From Candidatus Peribacter sp. UBA2144 (lineage in GTDB: Bacteria; Patescibacteriota; Gracilibacteria; Peribacterales; Peribacteraceae): a stretch of 18,241 bases of DNA. Location of the stretch: positions 7,097-25,337 of the forward strand of contig DCXE01000059.1 of assembly GCA_002328295.1 (NCBI GenBank). The letters are read 5' to 3'. Every line of letters begins with the position of its first letter. The stretch's first letter is position 1. Below, in pieces: positions 5,830 to 12,761 of the stretch. Position numbers and translations under genes: made by a program. The notes beneath the pieces are model-generated. The model did not search any database and had not been told where the DNA came from. It worked only from the letters and a program-made list of their open reading frames with translations.

Positions 5830-8802
5830 ATGGACGAAATTAAAATAAAAGGTGCGCGAATGCATAATTTGAAGAATATTGATGTAAATATTCCCAGAAA
5901 CAAGCTGACTGTTATTACCGGACTTTCCGGCTCAGGCAAGTCATCCCTTGCATTCGACACCATATTTGCCGAGGGTCAGAGGAGGTATGTGGAGAGTTTG
6001 AGTGCGTATGCTCGCCAATTTATTGCCCAAATGGAAAAGCCTGAAGTTGAAAGTATCGAAGGCCTTAGCCCGGCAATCTCGATTGATCAGAAAACTGCTC
6101 CCAGAAATCCACGATCAACCGTTGGTACTGTGACTGAGATTTATGATTATATGAGACTTCTTTGGTCCAAGGTTGGAAAAGTCCACTGCACGGAATGCGG
6201 AAAAGAACTTACGAAGCAATCGCCCAGCCAGATAGTCGACACTATTGCAGGAATGAAAGAGGGCAAGAAAATATTCCTGCTTTCTCCAATTGTAGAAGGA
6301 AGGAAAGGAGCACATATTAAAATATTGGATGCAATCCGACGCGAAGGATTTGTCCGTATGAGAATCGACAGCCAGATCGTTACAGTTGACGAAGACGTTC
6401 AATTGGATCCAAAGAAAGCACATACGATTGAAATCGTTGTTGATAGAATGGTAATCCGCGATTTGAAGGCCAAGGAAGACAAACCAAATCCAAACAGAAC
6501 AAGGCTCGCTGATTCTGTTGAGCTTTCTTTGAAAAAAGGAGAAGAGGCAATGATTCTTCTGGATGCGGATAGTGATGAAGAAACTAGATTCTCCGAAGCT
6601 TTTGTATGCCCAGACCATCCAAAAATTGATATTCCTAAAATTGAACCAAGGAGCTTTTCATTCAACTCCCCGCACGGTGCATGTGAAGAATGCCATGGAC
6701 TGGGCTCTGTTTTACAAGTGGAAGAACACACTATTATTCCAAATACAACGCTTTCGCTTGCCGAAGGGGCAATACATCCTTGGGCAACCTCTGCAACAAG
6801 AATGAGTTTTATGATGCGAGTGCTCGAAGCTGTTGCTGAAAAATGTAGCTTCAGCATGAATACGTCTTGGAGTGAGCTGGATGAAAAAACACGTAACATC
6901 GTTTTGTACGGTTTCGATCAACCTATAAGTGTCAACTGGCAATCGAATTCATTTGACGGTCAATACGAAACAACTTTCGAAGGAGTAATCCCAAATTTGG
7001 AACGCCGTCACAAGGAAACTGATTCCAGTTATGTGCGTTCGCAGATTGAAGGATACATGGAAGAGCTACCATGTTCTTCGTGCAATGGAATGCGGCTTAG
7101 AAAAGAGATATTGGGAGTAACTGTAGGAGATAAAAATGTTGTAGAGGCGACGGATATGAGTGTGGATGAAGCTAAAGAGTTCTTTAGTTTACTGATTCCA
7201 TTTGAAGAAAGAGGAACTGCTGACAGTCGCAAGTCGCAAGTCGCAAGTCGCAAGTCAAAAGACCTGCGACCTGCGACAAGTCCTGCGACTTGCGACATTG
7301 GACCTTCGACTTTTGAACCGTTATCAAATTATGAATATAAAATCACAAATAAAGTCCTTCGCGAAATAATCACTCGCCTGGGCTTCCTTCAAAATGTAGG
7401 CCTTACTTATCTTACTATTTCCAGATCTGCCGCCACTTTATCGGGAGGAGAAGCACAAAGAATACGTCTTGCAACTCAAATCGGCTCAGCTCTGCAAGGA
7501 GTTTTATACATACTGGATGAACCAAGCATCGGGCTTCATCAAAGAGACAATGCCAGATTGATTGAGACTCTAACTAAACTCAGAGATTTGGGAAATACTG
7601 TTATAGTCGTTGAGCATGATCAAGAAACCATGGAATCCGCGGATTATTTGCTGGAGATAGGACCAGGAGCAGGTAAATACGGAGGTAAAATAATTGCACA
7701 TGGAACTTCCAAAGAACTCCTTAAAAACAAAGATTCAGTGACTGGACAATACCTGAGTGGCAAGAAATCGATTCCAATTCCGAAAAAGCGAAGAAAGGGT
7801 TCTGGAAAAATAGTATCAATTAAAGATGCTCATTTACATAATCTTCAGAACATTGATGTTGATATACCCTTGGGAACATTCATTGGAATAACAGGCGTTT
7901 CCGGATCCGGCAAATCCAGTCTTATTCATGGAATACTTGGGCCAGAACTTTTAAGAGAGCTGAATAAAGCCCACACCAAAGGGCAAAAGATGAAAGAAGT
8001 AACAGGCGCCGAACATCTGGATAAAGCAATCGTGATAGATCAATCTCCAATTGGAAGGACGCCCAGATCAAATCCAGCCACATACACCGGAATATTTACT
8101 GATGTGCGAGACCTATTTGCTCAAACTCCCGAAGCTAAGTTGCGAGGTTACAAAACGGGTAGATTCAGTTTTAACGTTAAGGGCGGTCGCTGTGAAGATT
8201 GTGAAGGAGACGGATTGAAACGAATCGAAATGCATTTCCTTCCGGACGTGTTCGTGGTTTGTGAAACATGCAAAGGACAAAGATACAATCGTGAAACTTT
8301 GGAGATTACATATAAAGGAAAAAATATTGCCGATGTATTGGATATGACAATCAGGGAAGCACTGGATTTCTTTGCCGTTATCCCGGCTCTTAAGAAAAAA
8401 CTTCAAACTCTGGAAGATGTAGGACTCGGATATCTACATCTCGGACAAAGCGCAACTACTCTTTCCGGAGGTGAAGCGCAAAGAGTAAAACTAGCAACCG
8501 AGCTAATGAGGCGGGCGACCGGCAATACTTTTTATATTCTGGATGAACCGACAACTGGTTTACATTTCGACGATATTAAAAAGCTGCTAACTGTCCTTCA
8601 GCGTTTAGTTGATAAAGGAAATACTGTTCTTGTTATTGAGCATAATTTGGATGTAGTTAAATGTGTTGATCACGTTGTAGATCTAGGACCGGAAGGAGGA
8701 GGCGAAGGCGGAAAAGTAATTGCAATTGGAACACCGGAAGAAGTTGCCGGTGCTAAGAACAGCTTTACTGGTGAGTATTTGAAGAAGGCATTAAATAATT
8801 GA
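5830..8802 (+). CDS. uvrA: Excinuclease ABC subunit A
   Basis: UvrA is the damage-sensing ATPase of nucleotide excision repair, acting with UvrB and UvrC. Both ABC modules are complete: Walker A GLSGSGKSS (31-39), signature LSGGEAQR (537-544), Walker B LYILDEPS with D563/E564; then Walker A GVSGSGKSS (from 689), signature LSGGEAQR (878-885) and FYILDEPTTGLH. The C-terminal zinc module is intact, with C788, C791, C811 and C814. The first module has its own CxxC pairs (C120/C123 and later CEECHG). At 990 aa it is about 40-50 residues longer than most UvrA. The excess lies at about 462-499, where a translated palindromic heptanucleotide repeat separates the insertion domain from the conserved KVLREIITRLGFL helix. 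The start at 5830 gives the family N-terminus MDEIKIKGAR. No Shine-Dalgarno motif is present. Its TGA stop lies inside a downstream hairpin repeat. Confidence 0.98.
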   Translation: MDEIKIKGARMHNLKNIDVNIPRNKLTVITGLSGSGKSSLAFDTIFAEGQRRYVESLSAYARQFIAQMEKPEVESIEGLSPAISIDQKTAPRNPRSTVGTVTEIYDYMRLLWSKVGKVHCTECGKELTKQSPSQIVDTIAGMKEGKKIFLLSPIVEGRKGAHIKILDAIRREGFVRMRIDSQIVTVDEDVQLDPKKAHTIEIVVDRMVIRDLKAKEDKPNPNRTRLADSVELSLKKGEEAMILLDADSDEETRFSEAFVCPDHPKIDIPKIEPRSFSFNSPHGACEECHGLGSVLQVEEHTIIPNTTLSLAEGAIHPWATSATRMSFMMRVLEAVAEKCSFSMNTSWSELDEKTRNIVLYGFDQPISVNWQSNSFDGQYETTFEGVIPNLERRHKETDSSYVRSQIEGYMEELPCSSCNGMRLRKEILGVTVGDKNVVEATDMSVDEAKEFFSLLIPFEERGTADSRKSQVASRKSKDLRPATSPATCDIGPSTFEPLSNYEYKITNKVLREIITRLGFLQNVGLTYLTISRSAATLSGGEAQRIRLATQIGSALQGVLYILDEPSIGLHQRDNARLIETLTKLRDLGNTVIVVEHDQETMESADYLLEIGPGAGKYGGKIIAHGTSKELLKNKDSVTGQYLSGKKSIPIPKKRRKGSGKIVSIKDAHLHNLQNIDVDIPLGTFIGITGVSGSGKSSLIHGILGPELLRELNKAHTKGQKMKEVTGAEHLDKAIVIDQSPIGRTPRSNPATYTGIFTDVRDLFAQTPEAKLRGYKTGRFSFNVKGGRCEDCEGDGLKRIEMHFLPDVFVVCETCKGQRYNRETLEITYKGKNIADVLDMTIREALDFFAVIPALKKKLQTLEDVGLGYLHLGQSATTLSGGEAQRVKLATELMRRATGNTFYILDEPTTGLHFDDIKKLLTVLQRLVDKGNTVLVIEHNLDVVKCVDHVVDLGPEGGGEGGKVIAIGTPEEVAGAKNSFTGEYLKKALNN
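7225..7296. repeat. Palindromic AGTCGCA heptanucleotide element translated within uvrA
   Basis: Four exact AGTCGCA units (7225-7252) plus a partial one are followed by complementary TGCGACY units (from 7264). A perfect 13-bp inverted repeat pairs 7226-7238 with 7284-7296. The reading frame stays open through it, giving SRKSQVASRKSK and then LRPATSPATCD. A 7-nt period read in triplets returns to frame every 21 nt, which explains the heptapeptide SRKSQVA. The position is a linker of UvrA, so it is probably tolerated as an exposed loop. Confidence 0.9.
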
Positions 8803-8871
8803 TAATGAAGAATTGAGAATTGAGAATATGCTCAAAAAAATTCTCAATTATCAATTGTCAATTCTCAATTA
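8797..8871. terminator. Bidirectional hairpin repeat between convergent uvrA and the thioredoxin-like gene
   Basis: AATTGAG units (8811-8827) face four TCAATTN units (8844-8871). AATTGATAAT (8797-8806) also pairs with ATTATCAATT (8847-8856). The stem-loop includes a run of seven A (8834-8840), which reads as T on the minus strand. The uvrA TGA (8800-8802) and the TGA of the opposing gene (8865-8867) both lie inside the arms. Location between convergent stops supports a shared terminator role; the stem is AU-rich, so strength is uncertain. Confidence 0.6.
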
Positions 8872-9422
8872 ATCTTCCATTTTATCGAGCATCCAATCGC
8901 ATTCGCCTCGCTGACCTCGATTTCTTCTCCCGCAACAAGGGCCGAGAGTGCATCTCTGAGTGTTTGCTTTTTAACTTTTGCAGGCTTTTCCCAGTTGTCA
9001 TCTATCTGACCTTTGTATCTAAGATTTCTTTTTGAATCAAAAACAAAACAGTGTGGAGTGCAAAGTGCTCCATAACTTTTCGCAATCTCCTGAGTTTCAT
9101 CAAAACAATATGGAAAAGGAAAACCCATTTCATCATGTACTTCTTTCATGGCTTCGAATGAGTCATCCGGATAATTTTCCGCATCATTGGAATTTATCAT
9201 AACAAATTGTACTCCCTCTTCATCAAAATGTTCAGCAAGATCAACTAATCGATCTTCATAAGCTTGGGCATAAGGACAGTGGTTGCACGTGAAAACCACG
9301 ACCACAATCGGGTCTTTGATCATGCCCGATTCAACCGTCATTCCATCAGTTGCTTTCAGGCTAAAAGAGGGCATCGGATCTCCTATCGAAAGGACCTTTG
9401 AGTTGTCATTAATGAGTACCAT
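8865..9422 (-). CDS. Thioredoxin-like / AhpC-TSA-related redox protein
   Basis: The 185-aa protein matches the cytoplasmic PRX-like thioredoxin-fold family: FTCNHCPYA with the C46-x2-C49 pair, INSNDAENYPDDSFEAMK, PYCFDETQEIAKSYGALCTPHCFVFD with the cis-proline P123, YKGQIDDNW, and the C-terminal hallmark GCSIKWK with C178. Members are thought to be thiol peroxidases or reductases; the substrate is not known. There is no signal peptide. Length is full for the family, and the C-terminus stops immediately after the conserved SIKWK, with the stop codon supplied by the hairpin repeat. It lies 54 bp downstream of the four-helix-bundle gene on the same strand, but the left inverted repeat of that unit falls between them and near its own start. 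No Shine-Dalgarno motif is present. Confidence 0.9.
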   Translation of the reverse strand: MVLINDNSKVLSIGDPMPSFSLKATDGMTVESGMIKDPIVVVVFTCNHCPYAQAYEDRLVDLAEHFDEEGVQFVMINSNDAENYPDDSFEAMKEVHDEMGFPFPYCFDETQEIAKSYGALCTPHCFVFDSKRNLRYKGQIDDNWEKPAKVKKQTLRDALSALVAGEEIEVSEANAIGCSIKWKIN

Positions 9423-9428
9423 GATAAG

Positions 9429-9454
9429 GAAACAGAGGAGTCAGAAGAAACAGA
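9429..9454. repeat. Left 26-bp inverted repeat
   Basis: Exact reverse complement of 9905-9930. It begins 6 bp upstream of the thioredoxin-like start codon on the minus strand, so it also forms that gene's leader. Confidence 0.85.
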
Positions 9455-9476
9455 CGAACCAGAAGATACGTTGTAA

Positions 9477-9833
9477 TTATCTCAGAGATAGACGCAACTT
9501 GTGAAGTAAAAATCCAACGCGCTGAATATGATCCAACAAATCGTCCTGTTGTTCCTTCGAAACGTAACCCAATTCAAATGCTAATAATCTTTGATAATGG
9601 AATTCTTCAAGCGAAGAAACTGCAATGTCTAGAAATTGAGATTTTCCCTTCTTTGTTCTTTTGCTATTACCCTCTGCTATATTCATTGGAACGCTATAGC
9701 CAGACCTCCTCATTTGACTCTTAAGACCATATCTTTCATCGGGAGGAAAATTCTTTGTAATTTCGTATGCCTTCTTACAAAGCTTGTGAGCTTCTTTCCA
9801 TACAATAAGCTTCTGATACTGCCTTTCTTGCAT
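9477..9833 (-). CDS. Four helix bundle protein (S23 / 23S rRNA intervening-sequence protein family)
   Basis: The 118-aa protein has the family pattern: LIVWKEAHKLCKKAYEITKNFP at the start, ERYGLKSQMRRSGYSVPMNIAEG in the middle (the most conserved stretch), then SSLEEFHYQRLLAFELGYV and a final amphipathic helix. The family is encoded within 23S rRNA intervening sequences in some bacteria and scattered singly in others. It is structurally related to Avd, the accessory protein of diversity-generating retroelements, and is thought to bind nucleic acid through its basic face. Here no rRNA, reverse transcriptase or template/variable repeat is visible. The gene lies between 26-bp inverted repeats, with 71 bp of featureless leader. 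No Shine-Dalgarno motif is seen. Its role in this organism is unknown. Confidence 0.9.
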   Translation of the reverse strand: MQERQYQKLIVWKEAHKLCKKAYEITKNFPPDERYGLKSQMRRSGYSVPMNIAEGNSKRTKKGKSQFLDIAVSSLEEFHYQRLLAFELGYVSKEQQDDLLDHIQRVGFLLHKLRLSLR

Positions 9834-9904
9834 AAGAATCTATGGGGAATAAAATAGGTGAGAATTGTAATATTAAGGTGTATAACTGTCCACCCATCAT
9901 TTCC

Positions 9905-9930
9905 TCTGTTTCTTCTGACTCCTCTGTTTC
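9905..9930. repeat. Right 26-bp inverted repeat
   Basis: Exact reverse complement of 9429-9454. Further 9-nt units of the same type continue to about 9941, so this arm is longer than the left one. Confidence 0.85.
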
Positions 9931-9980
9931 TTCTGTTTCTTATGCACTTCAAATTAGCTTCCCAAACCACAAAAAACGTG

Positions 9981-9986
9981 TAGAAT
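9981..9986 (+). promoter_or_regulatory. Candidate -10 box of the RSH-transporter gene
   Basis: TAGAAT matches the -10 consensus at 5 of 6 bases and ends 9 nt before the ATG at 9996. If used, the transcript would be leaderless or nearly so, which would fit the missing Shine-Dalgarno motif. No convincing -35 was found. Confidence 0.3.
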
Positions 9987-9995
9987 AACAGTTCT

Positions 9996-12761
9996 ATGAG
10001 GTGGACTGAATTCAGAGCCCATATTCGGCACCTCTCAACCGAAGACTTGGAAAGAGTCAGGCAAGCTTTTGAGCTGGGGAAGGATGCTCATTCCAGCCAA
10101 AAACGCAAATCCGGAGAACCTTATTTTACACACCCAATTGCAGTCGCTCATTTACTGGCTGATATGGGTGCAGATTCAGATACAATTATTGCCGCACTTT
10201 TGCATGACTCAATTGAGGATACACATCTGACTTTGGAAATGATTGATAAGGAATTTGATGGATCTGTCACCGAGTTAGTGGACGGAGTAAACAAGTTGGA
10301 TGAAGCCGATTTGAAAGACAGGCCGACACTGGAACAAGAGACAGAAAGCGTAAGAAAAATATTCACATTCATGAAACAAGACGTTCGAATAATGATTATC
10401 AAACTCGCAGATCGTCTGCACAACATGCAAACAGTCGATTATCTCGGAGAAGAAAGAAGTAAGGAATGGGCTCAGGAAACATTGGATCTTCATGTAAAAA
10501 TTGCTGACAGATTTAGCATGAGCGAATTCAGAGATGAATTGGAAGCTTTGTGCCTGCAAGCAGTAGATCCAGAATTGTATAGTGAACTTCTGAAAATGCT
10601 TAGGAAAAATGAGAAGGCAAGCGAAAAGATTATCAAAGAATTAAGAGAGGCACTTAAAGAAAAGCAACCCAACATAAATAAGGTGGTAGAAATAAAACAT
10701 GAACATAAATCCTGGGGGAGGCTTGAAACGCAAATGGAGACAGAAGGTGCAGCAGCGACTGGAGTTACAGCAGCTACTGCAGTATTTGTTTGCAAAGAAA
10801 TTCAAGAGTGTTATCAGATCCTTGGTGCCCTTCATCAAAGCTGGAATCGAGAAAAGCTGTCATTCGAAGATTTTATCAATGCACCGATGATCAACGGATA
10901 CAGAGCGTTACACACTACAATAATCTTGCATAATGGAACCAGAGTGAGATGTAAAATACGAACGGAAAAAATGGATGAATACTCGCGTAAGGGAATAACG
11001 ACAATGTGTTTTGATAGCGAAGCAGCCGGAATATTGGATTACCTTCCTTGGACTGATCGTATTGCTACTCTTTCAGAAGATACTGCAGACAGATCAGCAC
11101 AATTCTGGGAAAGCTTACAGAGTGACATTTTGGGAGATACAATTATTGTTTATGGACCAAATGACAGATCTGTTGCTCTGCCTAAAGGGGCAACCGCTCT
11201 GGATGGAGTGTTTTACCTCTTTGGTAAAAAGGCCCTTAATGTTAAAAGTATAAAAGTCGACGGATCAGAAGTTGATTTCTCCGCTCCACTCAACGAAGTC
11301 TCTGCTATTCAAGTTGAGCTTGAAGATCGGCCGAAATTTGAACGCGATTGGTTGCAATACCTAAAGACTGGTTTTGCTGTTGCAGAAGTTAGAACAGCAC
11401 TTGCTCAACAATCAGATAAACAAAAGGTTAACATTGGAAAAAATCTTCTGCAGAATGCTCTCGATGAACATCGAAAAGGTTTTATAGAGGAATTCAACCA
11501 AGAAGTTTTCTTGAATGCGTTGCAGGCACTGGGTTACACATCAATCAAAGAAGCTTACATTGCAATTGCAGACGGCCACATGGAACCTGATGAAGTTTTT
11601 GATGCTGTTTTCAAGCCAAAGAATAACGCAAAAGAAACTTCTTCCTCGATTCACAAAATTCGCTATACGCACCCATTGGATGACCATGAAACTTTGAACA
11701 AGCTTATGGTTGTTTACCCTCGATTTAACAAGTTTTTCCGCAAGTTTACAATTCAACATAAACCTCAGCTCAATCTTGGGATAATAGACTTAAAGGCGCA
11801 ACTTACGCCCGAACAAATGAAAAAGTTTGTTAGCGACCTGGAATCCGCAGGCGCGCTTACCGTTACAGTATTATCTTCCTCACCAATCCTCAGGTCCCTT
11901 CTAGGAATTTGCTTGATTTTCATGTTATGGGGACTAGATCCGGTTGTTGCAAAACACATTATGCTTTCACATAGCGTTTCTCCGATAAATATGACTTTGG
12001 TTCGCTATTTGTCATTAACCTGTTTGAGTGCAATATTCTTGATTGTCCAACGCAGGCGAGGAGCTTTTCCTCAAACTCCCATTCCTATAAAGAACCCATC
12101 ATTGTGGATCTCTGTGCTTCTTCTGGTCGTAGTTGCATTGTCCACATATACAGCTCTCCTTACCACGCCGGCAACGCACTACACAATTCCAATGACAGCC
12201 GCAGGACTGGTTACAATAACAATGGTCAACAAAAGTAAACGATTCTTGTTTTTTATTACTTGGTTATTGCTAATTGTAGGAACTGTATTCTTAATAACCG
12301 AGTCCCCTTCTTGGCCCATCACAGGAATGTTCTTTACTTTCTTGGCTGTAATATCTTTCACCGCATTTTCAATTGTCAGTGAACACTATAAGAGGCGTGA
12401 GCAAGTCGGTGCGCGCAGTATGCAGTACTTCTTTGTGCTATCAATACTATGCTTCATAGTTTCGTTGCCGCTTGCGCCTTATTCGACATTATTCGAATTA
12501 AAGCCACATGTGTTAACAGAGATGGTCCTATTTAGCATAATTTTCGTAGGAACTCCTTATTACTTGTACTACTTGTTCCTTACTCAAAGAGAAATGGACT
12601 TCGTATTCCGATATTCTTTCCTGATCATACCAGCGACTATCTTGGGTCAAGTATTGTTAAAACAAAGCGTAAACTGGCCGGTCGTACTCTTTGCCGGAAC
12701 TATAGTTATACTCGGAGCTATTTTGCCACTCGTATTTGCAACCAAAAAAAAGACAGATTAG
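9996..12761 (+). CDS. RelA/SpoT-family (p)ppGpp hydrolase fused to an EamA/DMT-like membrane domain
   Basis: Residues 1-about 200 form an HD hydrolase domain with every metal/catalytic residue I can place: H46 (THPIAVA), H70-D71 with E74-D75 (LLHDSIEDT), D139 and N143 (KLADRLHNM). Residues about 230-345 align with the synthetase domain (CYQILGALHQSW, NGYRALHTT, KIRTEKM), but the catalytic Glu of EVQIRT is Arg (RCKIRT) and the usual Asp after the GR/K region is absent, so synthesis is probably lost. A TGS domain (about 381-442), the RSH helical region (about 447-540) and an ACT-like segment (about 552-626) follow. From 630 to 915 there are about ten hydrophobic helices resembling an EamA/drug-metabolite transporter. 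RSH proteins are normally soluble and 700-750 aa. The frame is open throughout, so this is a true fusion in this sequence. Its stop overlaps that of the convergent gene. Confidence 0.85.
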   Translation: MRWTEFRAHIRHLSTEDLERVRQAFELGKDAHSSQKRKSGEPYFTHPIAVAHLLADMGADSDTIIAALLHDSIEDTHLTLEMIDKEFDGSVTELVDGVNKLDEADLKDRPTLEQETESVRKIFTFMKQDVRIMIIKLADRLHNMQTVDYLGEERSKEWAQETLDLHVKIADRFSMSEFRDELEALCLQAVDPELYSELLKMLRKNEKASEKIIKELREALKEKQPNINKVVEIKHEHKSWGRLETQMETEGAAATGVTAATAVFVCKEIQECYQILGALHQSWNREKLSFEDFINAPMINGYRALHTTIILHNGTRVRCKIRTEKMDEYSRKGITTMCFDSEAAGILDYLPWTDRIATLSEDTADRSAQFWESLQSDILGDTIIVYGPNDRSVALPKGATALDGVFYLFGKKALNVKSIKVDGSEVDFSAPLNEVSAIQVELEDRPKFERDWLQYLKTGFAVAEVRTALAQQSDKQKVNIGKNLLQNALDEHRKGFIEEFNQEVFLNALQALGYTSIKEAYIAIADGHMEPDEVFDAVFKPKNNAKETSSSIHKIRYTHPLDDHETLNKLMVVYPRFNKFFRKFTIQHKPQLNLGIIDLKAQLTPEQMKKFVSDLESAGALTVTVLSSSPILRSLLGICLIFMLWGLDPVVAKHIMLSHSVSPINMTLVRYLSLTCLSAIFLIVQRRRGAFPQTPIPIKNPSLWISVLLLVVVALSTYTALLTTPATHYTIPMTAAGLVTITMVNKSKRFLFFITWLLLIVGTVFLITESPSWPITGMFFTFLAVISFTAFSIVSEHYKRREQVGARSMQYFFVLSILCFIVSLPLAPYSTLFELKPHVLTEMVLFSIIFVGTPYYLYYLFLTQREMDFVFRYSFLIIPATILGQVLLKQSVNWPVVLFAGTIVILGAILPLVFATKKKTD

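Larger units (their letters stand above)
9429..9930. mobile_element. Inverted-repeat-bounded unit carrying a four-helix-bundle gene (putative IVS-like element)
   Basis: Positions 9429-9454 and 9905-9930 are exact 26-bp inverted copies, built from 9-nt purine-rich units such as AGAAACAGA and GGAGTCAGA. They bound 502 bp that contain a single gene, the four-helix-bundle protein. Known intervening sequences in 23S rRNA genes of spirochaetes and Coxiella have this same plan (inverted ends around a gene of this family). Here the unit lies between protein-coding genes. Mobility is inferred; no target-site duplication or transposase was seen. Confidence 0.4.

Noticed and set aside
6115..6899. Minus-strand open frames of 166-167 codons opposite uvrA
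   Set aside because: They lie wholly within conserved uvrA sequence on the other strand and show no protein-like motifs.
7225..7296. Direct repeats in uvrA considered as a small CRISPR-like array
   Set aside because: Units are 7 nt with no spacers, are inverted on the other side, and lie in an open frame; no cas genes are nearby.
8800..8802. UGA recoded as glycine (Gracilibacteria/SR1 code)
   Set aside because: TGA ends uvrA, ribBA, ribE, the thioredoxin-like gene, the unknown gene at 14093 and the peptidase at the expected family lengths, and no in-frame TGA occurs in conserved coding sequence.
9429..9930. Diversity-generating retroelement, because the four-helix-bundle protein resembles Avd
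   Set aside because: No reverse transcriptase and no template/variable repeat pair are visible in the window.
9996..12761. Possibility that the RSH and transporter parts are two overlapping genes
   Set aside because: The frame is continuous without stop across the junction near residue 627 and no convincing internal start precedes the first membrane helix; only read mapping could overturn this.
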